64,000 bases of DNA from Strongyloides papillosus (lineage: Eukaryota > Nematoda > Chromadorea > Rhabditida > Strongyloididae): contig SRSI01000028.1 in NCBI GenBank assembly GCA_005656395.1, positions 372,001 through 436,000 of the forward strand, read 5' to 3'. Positions 37,034 to 49,546 of this stretch are shown piece after piece. Below the pieces are notes generated by a model that saw only the letters and a program-made list of their open reading frames with translations, made no database searches and was not told where the DNA came from. The translations under genes and the position numbers were made by a program. How positions within the stretch are numbered: the stretch's first letter is position 1; each line of letters starts with the position of its first letter.

Positions 37034-38252
37034 AATAATATCTAGTTATTTTAAAAAGTCTATATATTTCTTTTTTTAATTAAAATAAATCATTAAATAT
37101 TTTTATTAAAATATTGTACTCTACTCTATTAAAAATACATTTTTTTACGTTACTCTAAATATTTGTCTTTAAAATGGGCAATGAAAAAATATACACTGAA
37201 AATAATATTATTTCATCTTTTAAATGATAATAAGTTAGTGAAATTTTTTATTAAGACATCAAAGGGTAGTATTTAATGAATTTTTAGATTTTTTTGGAAA
37301 AAAGTTTAAATGTTGATTGTGATGGAAAAATTAAATCGTGGTTATTAAAAATATTATTTGTTCCCTTTTTAATGCTTTTAAATTAATTGAATGTTTATTT
37401 TTAAATTTAATTTTATCATTTTTCGTTATATTTTTATTCCTGTATAATTAAATTTTATCTAAATGTATTTTTAAAACAAAAAAATTTAAAATTTTTCCAT
37501 CTATAAAACAAACCATTTTATATTTTAAGTATAGTATATAAATAAAAACAATAGTTTTTTATGAAAGCTTCAATAAAAAATAGCAGTCATTAAAGATAGA
37601 AATTGTCATTTGACATATAAAAAACTTTTCATTGTAATTTAAGCAAAACAAAGAATATGATTTCCAGCAGACTTCTTGAAAGAACTTTGATTGTTATAAA
37701 ATTTCAATATACTTTGTACAGTGATTAAATTTACATTCAAATGCTATATCATCAATTTATTCGCATATTTAAATTTATTTTTTACTTCTTTCCATGAATA
37801 ATAAAAGAGTTTGATATCCAATTTTACCAACATTAAATAACATAAACATAAATATTATAATTGAATCACTAAATAATATTGAAAACAATCAACTGGAAAA
37901 GTTTATTTATAATTTAATGCTATGTCTAATTAGATAATTTTATTAAATTTTGAAAGTGCTCACCAAATAAAAATATTGATTAAAAAAATATTTCTTTATT
38001 AAGCGGTTCTTTTTATTCTTGAGAAAAGAGTTTATAATACAACAGAAGTAGCAAATCATTAATTGGTGGTAAAAAAATTTATTAGTGTTTATGTTAGATT
38101 AAAATTCAAAAATTGTTGGTAGTATAAAAATTATGCTTCATTGTGGAAGAAAATAATAATTACTAATGGAAAATTTCATGACATGATTTTTAAAAATATA
38201 ATTTAATGTATTTTATAGTTTTTAACACAAATTAAATATTTTATCGGAAAAT
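37034..38252. other. Intergenic, nothing recognised
   Basis: A/T-rich DNA between the receptor gene and the left LTR. No frame or repeat seen. Confidence 0.5.
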
Positions 38253-38527
38253 TGACGTGCTCCACGCCATTTTGATGTCAACTGCTATTATATAAACAAA
38301 ATTTACAACCTTATTGCTTTAATCTCTTAAAACTTTCTCAAAACAATTTTGTCATCCTTTTTTTACAAATTGTTACTAAATCATATTTATTTAGAATTTG
38401 CTAACAATCTAATTAATAAGGAAATTAGGGAAAGTTTCATTACTATTATTATATTTATTTGTAAGTTAATATGTTTATATACTTATATTGTTTAATAGGA
38501 CCTTGAGTGTCCCGATAAAATTTTTAC
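38253..38527 (+). repeat. Left LTR
   Basis: 275 bases, TGACGTGCTCCACGCC at the start, GTCCCGATAAAATTTTTAC at the end. Matches the right LTR with about 15 differences counted by eye, including small indels in T runs. Confidence 0.92.
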
Positions 38528-38530
38528 TAT

Positions 38531-38548
38531 TGGCACAACCCGATCTAT
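38531..38548 (+). other. Primer-binding site for a tRNA
   Basis: TGGCACAACCCGATCTAT lies three bases inside the left LTR. TGG pairs with the CCA end of a tRNA. The tRNA species was not identified. Confidence 0.65.
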
Positions 38549-38576
38549 AAGTCATCAATCGACTCGTCAGCATCAC

Positions 38577-41500
38577 ATGTTGGTACTTTTCATCGTTCTA
38601 TTGTACATTTTTACTGGACAAATTTATAGAATCTTTCGAATCAAGTACAAACTGGCTCACGCATCTAAAAAATCTGACTTCTTTGAGAACTGTTGGGTAA
38701 ACCTTGCTTCCACTCATAAAAATTTGATCTTAAATATCTTTGAAAAGGATTTTATCAAAGAAACTCTTGCTAACTATTGGACATCTACTAGCTATTCTAA
38801 AGGACTCACATACCTAAAACAACTTGGACGATGCTTTGAAGATCAAAAAGCTCATCTAAAACTTCATCACTCTTTACAAAAACTTACTGACTCTAACCAA
38901 TTTACACAGTACCTAACTACAAATAGGCTTCAATTAACTAAGGATTCAGGCATCAATTGGTAGTACACTATCGAAGCAATCAAAGAATCTGACAGTAGCT
39001 TGATATTTGATAATACCTTAAACTGAGAGTTAGTTAATCCATTTGCCATATCGTTTAACCCACCGACTACATCATTTAACGTTGTTGATCACATTTTAAC
39101 AACCGTTCTTGATGATTCTATCATAATAACTCTACCACCGCAATTTTCCTCATCTACATTCTCTGATAAAGATAAATTCGAAAACAACATTAAAATGTCT
39201 CCAAAATTTTCGTTCAAAGATTGTCGTTTTATATTCGAGATGGATAAATTTTGTCATAAATCAGCTATATACTCACTAGAAGAATTTATTAAAGAATTTA
39301 AAGAAAATGCTGACTTAGACCAAATTCCAGAGAACTATGTTATACGGGCATTTAGAGCTAGAATCAAGTTAGAAACATGCCAATATTTTCCCGATTCATT
39401 ACCTGATGAAAAGTTTGATGATTATGCTAAGAAATGCATAGACATTTTTCCTAGTTGTGCATCACAAGATTTTATATCTGCCCAATATTTATCAGCCACA
39501 ATTGACTATACTAAATTTGAAGAATCATTAAGAGGAATTTATAAATTATCAGTAAAGGCGTATAAGGGACTCCCAACATTTCAAGTTCAACATGCTTTTA
39601 AAATGAGGTTAAAGGAACTATTGATAAGAGATAATGATCTTTGGGCATTCACTAGAGATTATAATGGTCTAAATCATATGTTAGTTGAAGACTTGATCTT
39701 AAGACAAAACGAGAACGTTGCAAGAAGTAAATTAACTCATAAAAGCAGAAACTATGATAGACCATTTAATAGCTTTACAAATTCTTCTTGTGTAAAACCG
39801 AAATGTGATCATTGCTAGTTCACTGGACATGTAGATTCTGAATGTAAGCGTAAGCTTGATGGCCTACCTAAAGGCGATTATAATCAAAGGTCTAATAGAG
39901 TACAACGACCATTCACTATCAAAACAGAAGCCGTTTCATCTGATAATATGCAATCAAATGTGGTAGAAAAAATTATTCGGAAAATTTCCACACTAAAAAT
40001 AAACAATACAGATGTTCTTTTTGATACATGATCAGATTTCTTTCTTATACATCAAAGTCTTGTCAATCAACTAAAACTAAAAACTTATCCTGTTCAAGAA
40101 TCTATCAGAGGTATTGGAGACATATCGACCCAAACATCTGTAGCTCTTATTTATCTTACGATTAACAAACTAAAGCATCAAATTCATGCATATGTTTCTC
40201 CTAATTCCGTTCTTAGTGATAAAATACTCGTAGGAAATGATTTTCTTGATAGATTCCCGGACTTTACTATCACTTCTACGTACGTAAGATTGGGAGGAGA
40301 TCTTTTCTACTTTCATAAGACAAGAGATTCTGAATTATCAGAAACTCACATTGCCCTCACTTCAAATCTAAGTAACGAACAAAGACATGAAATATTTGCT
40401 AAACATATTAAACAAATGTTTCCAAAACTTCACTCTGCTCATCCATACGACATTGGAGATTGTTCTATCAGTATTCCTAAAAAACATTTTCTCCCAAAAA
40501 AATTTATACCTCAGAAAAGATATCGTTTTAATCCTATTCAATGGGAAGCTCTAAAGAATCACGTTTCCACTTTAGTAAATGCTAAAATACTTATTAAGCA
40601 AGAAAGTAAATTTATTTCTAATTATGTTATCGTACAATCACCAGGAAAGGAAGATCGTTTTGCTATTGATCTTAGAGCTATAAATTCTGCTACAGTAAAA
40701 GATGGTTATCCTACTCGAACAATTCAAGAGATTTTTCAAGAGATAAAAGGTTCCACATATATAACTAGTATTGATGCAACTAAAGCATTTCTTTCTCTTC
40801 GTCTTGATCTATCTGACTACCAATACTACGGAGTTTTTACACCATATAGAACATACTGTTATACACGTATGCCTTTTGGTGATGTAAATGCTATGGTAGC
40901 ATGGCAACGTGTTTATGATACGATTGATTATGAATCTCAGGCTCCTGCTTTATCATATGCAGATGACATGCTTATAATAAATAAAAGTAACGACATTCAC
41001 GAACATCTTTCTGACGTTATTAAGCTATGTGAAACTGCTTCAAAATATGGTTTAAAGTTTAATGTTGACAAATGTAAATTTGCTCAAAAAGAAATTACAG
41101 TATTAGGATGAATAACTGATGGAAACATTAAAAAACCGGGAAAAAGACTCACCCATGTTATGCCTAACCGTAAACTATCTTCTACAGTTAAAAAAATAAA
41201 AGGTTTTCTTGCAAGTGCAGATTTCTTCCATGAAGCTGTGAAAAACTTTACTGCACGTGCAACATCACTTCTTGATTGCGTAAGAATTTTAAAGAAAGGC
41301 AAAATTGAGTTAGATTACACACAACAATCTTCATTCTATGATATCGTAAATGCCCTAATTTCATCTGAGATACTTACATTACCAGACTTTACAAAAGAGT
41401 TTCACGTATATACTGATGCACCTTCAACTCACATGGGTGCTGTTATTGTTCATATACATAATAATATCTTAAAGCCAATACTATACTTTTCAAAAAAATT

Positions 41501-43016
41501 TCCATACGTTAAACAAGCTAAAAGTTCAAATCTCCTAAAACTTCAAGCAATGGCTTTAACACTAATCAAAAATACTGATATCCTTTCAACAGCATCGATT
41601 CATCTATATTGTGATAATGCCACTGCTATTGCGCTTTTAAAAGAATCAGTAGATCCTCGTTTTAACCGATATATATCATACATCGAAATGTTTAATGTTA
41701 AAATACAGGGTACCAAAAACGTAGTAGCTGATGAGCTTTCTCGAAAAACTGAGATTATTGAAGACATTTCAACAAATTCACCCGAACTCTTCATTGCTAA
41801 AGCCAGTCATCTTCCTAATTCTAAATTGATAATTCAAGATCAGAAAAATGCAGGCATTACAAGTGATACTCCTGATACTACTGTTGTTAAAGATGTTATC
41901 ATAAAAATCATTATAAAAAATAAAAAGAAAAATCTAGTTCCATATCTATCACATTTATCAGCTGAAAATTTGTCTCAACTTATACATATTGAATATGCAC
42001 ATCCTGGAATAAAAAAAACTCTAGAACTTGTAAAAACACAATTTTATGCCGATAGTCTAAAAGACATTGTTACAAAATTAGTCAAAGGCTGCGAAATATG
42101 CCTTAAAACTAAACCATTTAAACATATACATCTTGAATATAAGGCTATTAGTATACCAGAAAAACCTTTTACAGAAATTTCTATCGATCATTTCCAAGTT
42201 GTTGCGAAGTCAGATAAACTATCTCTTCTAAACATTGTATATACCACTTCTAGACTATGGGTACCTGAAATAGTGAGCGAAGAATCCTCTGAAGAAGTTT
42301 TAAAAACACTTAAAGCAGCTTTTTATACGTACGGATTCCCCACATTTATAAAAGCAAATAATCAGTCGTGCTTTAGATCGTCTGAAACTATGCTATCCTT
42401 AAAAAAAATTAGGAATTGATATCGTATTTAGTATAGCTAAACATCATCAAGGAAATTCATTAGTAGAGCGCTCATTTAGTACATTATAAAAAATGCTCAG
42501 AGCAGCTTACTTAGAAAATAATCAAAATCTATCTGAAACGGACTTTATAAGAGAAAATATAAAAAAGTAGCTTTTATATATAACAATACGAATCATGATA
42601 CAACAGGTATCTCTCCTTTTGAACATGTATTTGGAAGAAGTGGAAAACCTAAAATGTTAGAGAAAATTCTTAATCCGGACTGTAGTCTCTCCTTTGATAT
42701 TAATGACTTAGTGAAATCATGGCCTGAACTATCTAAGAAAGCCCATGAAAAACGTCAAAATATAAATGTAAAACTTCCGAATGCCGATGTTAAACCTTTA
42801 AATTATATTGAAGTAGGTGATATTATAGCAAGAAGGCAAACACCTGACTCTAAACTTGCTGCATTATACGGACCTAATTTAACTGTGAAGAAAATTGGAT
42901 ACCCTTACATATATGCTTCTAAGTCTAATGCTACTAAGGGTAGATTCCAAAAAATTCATATCCATGATATCAAAATAATAAAGAAAGGTGGAATGACGTG
43001 TTCCACGCCATTTTGA
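38577..43016 (+). pseudogene. Gag-Pol polyprotein of the retrotransposon, disrupted
   Basis: One frame of about 1480 codons covers gag and pol without a gag-pol shift. Order: gag (to about 39750), a CCHC knuckle (about 39802-39843), protease (about 40020), reverse transcriptase (about 40490-41110, with MPFGD and the YADDM catalytic box), RNase H (about 41340-41740, closing GTKNVVADELSR), and integrase with an HHCC finger (about 41980-42105) and DDE-like core. Breaks: in-frame stops at 38961 (TAG), 39024 (TGA), 39816 (TAG, inside the knuckle), 40029 (TGA, replacing the Gly of the protease DTG), 41109 (TGA), and 42487 (TAA, seen after a frame change). Two single-base frame changes sit in A-runs near 42402-42409 and 42562-42570 and cancel each other. 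The second integrase aspartate position reads Asn (KANNQ). The frame ends inside the right LTR. Described only; not functional as it stands. Confidence 0.88.
42980..42993 (+). other. Polypurine tract
   Basis: AAAGAAAGGTGGAA lies directly before the right LTR, the expected site for plus-strand priming. Confidence 0.7.
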
Positions 43017-43271
43017 TGTAAACTGCTATTATATAAACAAAATTTACAACCTTATTGCATTAATCTCTTAAAACTTTCTCAAAACAATTTTTGTCATCTT
43101 TTTTTTACCAATTTGTTACTAAATCATATTTTTTTAGAATTTTCTAACAATCTAATTAATAAGGAAAGTAGGGAAAGTTTCACTACCATTATTATATTTA
43201 TTTGTAAGTTAATTATGTTTATATACTTATATTGATTAATAGGACCTTGAGTGTCCCAATAAAATTTTTAC
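42994..43271 (+). repeat. Right LTR
   Basis: 278 bases, TGACGTGTTCCACGCC to GTCCCAATAAAATTTTTAC, direct repeat of 38253-38527. The end of the Gag-Pol frame overlaps its first 23 bases. Confidence 0.92.
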
Positions 43272-43289
43272 GCTAGTTTTTGTGATTTT

Positions 43290-43969
43290 TTTGTCATCTC
43301 AAAAAATCAATTTATGAACTTATGAAAAGTTATATCCCAAAAGAACAGAAAAAGTTGAAAACTATGATGAAAAAATAGCTTTGTCAGTTTGACTTTATAA
43401 TGCTTATTATAGACCAATGTTATTATTAATTGGTAATAAAATTTATGATGAGTTGAGGTTTTTGAAGTCTTACAGGTTCCGGTAAAAATTAGATTCCGCT
43501 GGATTAAAAGCACTTCTGTCAACGAAATCTGAATCCTACTTTAATTTTATTCTTAAAAATAGCTTAGAAAATGTATAAGAAAGCCTTTTTTAAACCTATT
43601 ATTGTTAAAATTTTAAAAATTCTGACAATTGTCAATAAATGCGTAAGTTATTAAAAAATCTTTCTAAAAAATGATTTATTATTCAAGATAGAAAAAAAAC
43701 AATCATTCTGTTGAGAGAATGTAGTTAAGATTATGTTAAACATTGAAAGATCTCTAAATTACTACGGTCCCAAAGTTTCTATCGGAAAAACTAAGGATAT
43801 TAATGAAGTATTTGGAAACTTTATTGTACATAAATATGACATTCAAGGTTTGACTAAAAAGAAATTATTTAATGAAAAGTTTCGTTCGTTATTAAAACAA
43901 TTATTTCCTTGTTTTTGCCTTGTTATTTTTTCCGTTAATATTTTCTCTTTATTATTGTTAGAAATTTAA
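43290..43969 (+). pseudogene. Possible decayed gene fragment
   Basis: A first tract (about 43300-43570) reads in one plus frame with four or so stops but coherent, charged peptides (YNAYYRPMLLLIGNKIYDEL; LKALLSTKSESYFNFIL). A second, 43733-43969, is an open ATG frame of 78 codons (MLNIERSLNYYGPKVSIGK) whose last 25 residues turn hydrophobic. No family is recognisable. It sits right beside the retrotransposon, so may be older insertion debris. Confidence 0.3.
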
Positions 43970-45294
43970 ATGTTAGTATATACTTTATTTAACAGAGTAA
44001 AAAAACAATAATAAAAAATGGTTACAAACGTAGGTATATATATATACTTAAAACTAATCAATCACATCAATTATAGACAATTTATTTTTTTAAATTGCTT
44101 TTATAAATGGTTTTTGTAAATTGTTAAAATCTCTCTTTTTTTAATGGTTATAAATTATTCAGAAAATGCTACTAAACATGTGAAATTAAAAATAAAAAGA
44201 TTACTGATGTTTAGAAACGATTTTGGTATGTTTGACATCTTTTCTTTAATTCTATTTCACAATGTAGAAATTCTTAAGAATATAAAATTAAGAATTATCC
44301 ATTGAATAAAATGTTTAAACAAAATTTTTTGTTTTTCAGTTTTGAAAAAAAAACTATTTGAATGCAAAGATATCAATTTTTGAGAAATTCAACCGGTATA
44401 AGGCAAGAAAAGTTTGATTACATTTAATAATGACAAATACTTTAAAACAATTTGCCGAAGAATTTTATTTCAATAGCTTTTTCAGTTAATTAAGATATTA
44501 TTAACAATTCTATATCTTTTGTAACACGTTGTGTAAAAAATATCACAAACCTAAGGAATGCTGCCTTATTATACAATAAGCTATAAAAATTTTTAAAGAG
44601 ACAAATTTCTATCAACAAATACTCTCTGTCACAATTTTTACCATAAAATGAATAATTTAGAAGATTCTAAAATTTAAAAAAAATGTTTTATATTTTCAAC
44701 AGTAGTCATAAAACTTTCACATAATATAAAAAGTTTTTATTTGATTACTCAATATAAATACATAGAGTAGAAATGATTTAGCTCTTCAAATTTAAACATT
44801 AAATATTTTGTTCTTTATTTACATATAAATGAGATACTATATGTAGTAATTTTTTAACTAATAAAATATCAACTTTTTATATGTCCATTTAAAAACATGG
44901 ATTCTGAATAATGCTACGCACCATGATATTTTCTATTTTTCTACTCTAAATCAGTGAGACAAATGTAAAAGTAAGCAATCAAAATGATTTTCGTCAGTAA
45001 TCGAAGCTTTATTTCTTTTCCACTAATTTATAAAATAATATTTTTATAAAACCTGTTAGCTGTATTGCTATCATTTCATTAAAGTCTATCGATCTCCAAA
45101 AAAGTTGTCATTTTTATGCAAAAAAATATGAAATCATCCATATGTGTTAGGGTCTTAGGGAGAAATTCTTGATAGCATGCATAGACTACGATAATAATTT
45201 ATTTTAAGTATAATACATTATAGAGAATGAAATTTAATTTAATTAAAATAATTATTATTATATATATTTAATTGTCTCATTTTTAGTTTTTTGA

Positions 45295-45471
45295 TATTAT
45301 AAATTTTTATTTAAATACTTGTCAAAATTAAGAAACTGTACTTGTAGAGCCTTAAGAAACTTAGTAATAAGAGAAAAAAGTGTAGGTGGGAAAATGACAG
45401 AAAATATAGACACTGTTACAGCAATTGATGCTCTGCTAACTGAAGAACTTGACAAATTGTTTATATTCTAA
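45295..45471 (+). other. Short open frame with coding character
   Basis: Open for 58 codons to TAA at 45469-45471, with an internal ATG at 45394. The end reads MTENIDTVTAIDALLTEEL DK-LFIF, a well-composed amphipathic stretch after NLVIREKSVGGK. A splice-acceptor-like TCATTTTTAG precedes it. It may be a remnant exon or a small peptide gene; no partner exon was found. Confidence 0.3.
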
Positions 45472-46153
45472 AATTTTAAATTAAAAAATTATAATTAATT
45501 GATAATATCTATGAAATAACTAATGATACCATTTAAGAAATAAATACATGGCTTTTTATTTTTTAACAAACCGATTTTCTATTCACCAAAATTTAGTAAA
45601 TAACTTTACTTATAGAATAAAATGAAAGAAATATAATGACTTAATTTTTTTAACTTTGTTATTAATTTTATATTCAAATTTAGCCATAAGCATTATTTCC
45701 CAGTAATATTAATATTTTATATGCATGAGTAAAAAATATATATAAAATCATCTGTACGTATTTTTTTCCGATGAAACAAAGAAAACGTTAATACTGCTAT
45801 TCTTTATTCGTATAAACCAACATTTGTAGCATTTTACGACTAATAGTGGAATTCATTTTTTGTTATTAGTAAATATTTTGATATTGAAAAAAAAAGATCT
45901 TAGTGGCATTTTTCACAATACATTAAATTCAAAGATACTTTTTTTGGCAGTCTATTGTTTATTTATCTTGTTAATGTTTCAACTATTATTTGTATAATGC
46001 GACAAAAAATTTAAGAACTCATTTAAGTTAAGGCTATTAAAACCAAAAAATTAGGAAAATAATACTAGAAAAAGTTTAAATATAATAAATAATAATAAAA
46101 ACCTATTTTAAAGAATTTCAAATAATTAATATGCATTATATATTACTATACTA

Positions 46154-47226
46154 CACACAGAGAAATTTACACAAAAAAACATCCTTGGGTCATAATTTTT
46201 CGTCCCCAAATTAAAATTGCATAAAATTTTATTCAATTTTAATTATGCGAATTACCATCTTATGATTTTGTCGCAGATCGTAGAACATTGCCTTTTTTTA
46301 CAATATTTCTTCTTAAACAGATTATAAATTATTATTTTTTATTAGATAGAATTAAAAATATTTATTAATTTTTTTTAATAACATATAAAATATCTAAAAT
46401 ATTTATATAAACACTATCTAGAATCTAGTCCCATAAATTTTAAGTTTACATATGCTAGATAATTCCTATATTTAAAATAAGAGGATGAGAGATCACGAAA
46501 TTATTTTTGATGTTAAAACTTTTATCTATCTTAATATACGTAGCTTTATATGCCAATTCTCAAACATTACTAATGTTTAAAAAAATAACGAAAGTGAAAA
46601 CTAATCTATACTTTGAATTTCAATCATATTCAGTAATATAAACCTAGTCTTTTATACTAATTAGAAGTTTAATTTAATTACTCTTTTTATTTTACTATTT
46701 CATTATTAAAAATTTAAGAAAAGTTATTCAAATATCAAACTGTTTTAAAATCATTAAAATATATAATAAAACAATTTTTAAAGAATATTTTTACTTTTTA
46801 ACATTCAAAAACTTATGTAATATTTTAATACTAATCATTAATATTATAAAATATGATAAAAATAAAATGTTAATTGATAATTTACAACAACATTATTATG
46901 AAACAAAAGATTTTTAAGTTTTTTTGATACATTTTTTTTGTAATTGAAAAGAAGGCAAATAGCTTGTTCAAGTAGAACGAGTAAAGCGAGCTGCTGCTTA
47001 TTAAATATCTTTTATTAAATTTCATATTTAAATTGTTTTAATATATTTTAAAAAAAAAACCATAATTCCAAATAAATACTACAAAATATATCGTAAACGA
47101 CAATAATAAATATAACAGTCGAATTTTGCGTTTAGGATAGAAAATTATATGCTCGGGACGAAAAATTAAGTCTGTGGACGAAAATTTAAAGCTGAAGATG
47201 ATTTTTTGTGTAAATTACTCTGTGTG
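46154..47226. mobile_element. 1.07-kb inverted-repeat element (MITE), TA-flanked
   Basis: The left end CACACAGAGAAATTTACACA and the right end, in reverse complement CACACAGAGTAATTTACACA, match over about 30 bases. Both are followed by related ATTTTTCGTCCC motifs (left near 46193; right twice, near 47155 and 47178). TA lies at each border (46152-46153 and 47227-47228), the target duplication of Tc1/mariner elements. The interior has no transposase frame. Ends differ from those of the 19761-21307 element, so it is a different family. Confidence 0.85.
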
Positions 47227-48859
47227 TAATTAAAACCTTTTATCTGTCCATACTTTTATATTGTTTTAAATCTATTTTTTGTTCTATTTCAATAGAAATA
47301 ATAAAATTCTAACTTATTAATTCATTCCTTTATCTCTTCCATGTTTTTATTATTTGAGCAACTAAATGAATAAAATTTGAAGAATTACCAAAATATAAAA
47401 TATATTTTGCTATTTATTAATCATTTTAAAAACTACATAAAATATTTCACTAGACCTAATATTTTGTTTAAAATAAATGAATAACTAAAGAATCTTTATT
47501 ATAAATTATCTTTTATAATTTGTTTCTATAATTTCAATTTCAAAACTATAATGAAGTTAATTTTACTATAAAAATATGATAGTGTAATCTTGATAAACTC
47601 ACATATAAAATTTTTAGAAATATTTTTTATGTTAATTATATCTAATCACTTTTATTAGCAATACTAAATTTTAAGTTAACTAAATATATAGGCTACTCAT
47701 ATCACTTCAACCTAAAGGTATTATATATTTTATGTGTAAATTCATTTTTCAGTGAAAACACAACTATGACAGAATTTGAACATTGTTTTTATATAATTTA
47801 TGTATATTAATAAAAAAAGATACACTTAATTGGAAGTGTTTTTATATATTAAAACCATTTTTTATCAACTTATCTTTTAACAAATAACAAAAAAGTAAAG
47901 AAATATTGTATTATTTTGACATCACTTTTAGTGATATAGGACATATAAAATCTATGCCATTTTACCATATGAATGATACAACTTATGACATTTCTTAAAA
48001 TATACTTGTACACACATATATATTTTAACAAGAAGAAAACATTTTAAAAACAAAAGAATTTTTTTTGTTGCATTACGTCATCAGAAATTTATGAATTTTA
48101 TGATAACTTTAACAATTGGTGAGAAAAAGTAAAAACTAAAAAGATGATTATTTTAATTTTAACAAAATTTCCATAAACATTCTGCACGATGACTTAAATT
48201 AAAAGATCTTCTTCAAAATATTAATAGTAATGCTAATTGAATATGACATTTAATTTTTGGTTATTTTTTATGTTATGTATTTTGTTATAATTTCATCATT
48301 ATTGTAAAATTCTTTTTGCAATACAAAAATTCGAGTTTTGGAAAACTTTTTTAATCATAATTATAAAAATTATTATTTTATTTTTAATGAAGGCAATAAT
48401 TTCTCATACATAATATTATAATGTCTATACAGTTTTTAGAAAATAATTGTTTAATCTTTTAAGAAAACTTGCATATTAAGTAGAACGATATTTTAAAAAT
48501 GTCAAAGATACAAATTTAATTTTTCTCTTGAGTAAATTCAAAAATAACTTTTCTATACATTTTCTTTTATAGTATATTTTAATATTTTAGAAATCTTTTT
48601 TATATGAGAATACTTTATAATTAAAAGTTATTTTATAATTAATATTTTGAAATTCGTTAATTATTTATTGTTATGCTTTGACGTAAAAAACATATAATTT
48701 GGTTTTTTCCAATTTTAAAAAAGTAATATATTATACGGTTGGTAATATAAAATTATAAATCTTATATGTCTTTTGTTATCTCAGTTTTAAGCATAACATA
48801 CTGTTTTCTTTAGATAAAGAATATTCCTAAATATTTTTAAGAATTTAATTATTGAAAAA
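47227..48859. other. Intergenic region upstream of the four-TM pair
   Basis: A/T-rich with no coding frame or RNA gene recognised. Should contain the promoter of the gene starting at 48860. Confidence 0.5.
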
Positions 48860-49546
48860 ATGAACAATAGTAAATCGCATACATTTTATGACTCAGTATC
48901 AAGGCAAATTTATGATGAATCAAATAGAAATACCTTTAATGGAAATGTCCCAACAAATTCAATAAAAGAGTTAGAATCATATAAATGTTGTTGTTTATTT
49001 ACATTCAAATATACGGTAAGTAGAAAGATAAATCTATATTAATTCATTTCTTAGTTGAGCTTAAAAATATTCCTAGGTATATATATTTTAATGGCTATTC
49101 TTGGATTGTGTTTTGGTATGATATCTACAATCATCTGGTTAATAATACCAATAACTGTAGTTACAACAACTTTAATTGGAATATCTCAGAAAAAACATCG
49201 ATATATCTATCCATTTTTAATAATAACTGTTGTACATTTAATAATATCAATTTTTATGACTGTCTTCCTCCTCTTATACTCATTCTTCTCTTATATTTCT
49301 TTAAAACTTTTAGTTGCAAAAAATTTAAATAGATCACCAACACAAAATGATATGATATTTTTCATTGCATTTACAATATCAATTTGTCTAATAATAACAG
49401 TATTACATTTAATTCAAATTCATGTAATTTATGGGTAATCTTTTTATCTGTCATTTTTTTAATAATAATTTTTTAGATGCATGAAATACTATGAAACATT
49501 AGTATATTACACTCAGAAAAAAGCAATATTTTGTAGGAAACTTTGA
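48860..49546 (+). CDS. Four-TM membrane protein, first of a tandem pair
   Basis: Exons 48860-49015, 49055-49434 and 49477-49546 join in frame to about 201 aa (introns 39 and 42 nt). A hydrophilic N-terminus of about 43 residues ends in a cysteine cluster (YKCCCLF). Four hydrophobic helices follow (about 53-73, 75-95, 102-130, 150-180) with the loop SQKKHRYIYPF between TM2 and TM3. The C-terminus is short (YYTQKKAIFCRKL). The same Cys cluster and the K/R-H-x-Y-I-Y-P-F-L-I motif recur in the next gene, so the two are paralogues. The layout recalls nematode LAPTM-like tetraspan proteins, but I cannot name a family with confidence. Confidence 0.8.

Larger units (their letters stand above)
38253..43271 (+). 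mobile_element. Full-length but decayed Ty3/gypsy LTR retrotransposon
   Basis: About 5.0 kb bounded by direct LTRs of about 275 and 278 bases that begin TGACGTG and agree at roughly 95% by eye. A primer-binding site follows the left LTR and a purine tract precedes the right LTR. Between them one frame carries gag, zinc knuckle, protease, reverse transcriptase, RNase H and integrase in the Ty3/gypsy order. Multiple stops and two frameshifts make it inactive. I could not see a target-site duplication (AAAAT on the left, GCTAG on the right). LTR divergence indicates an insertion of moderate age. Confidence 0.93.
43272..46153. other. Gene-poor region with decayed coding traces
   Basis: Mostly A/T. 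At 43300-43560 and 43730-43970 the plus strand shows protein-like islands (KLYPKRTEKVENYDEKIAL; SLNYYGPKVSIGKTKDINEV) broken by stops; see the separate entries. No complete gene. Confidence 0.4.
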
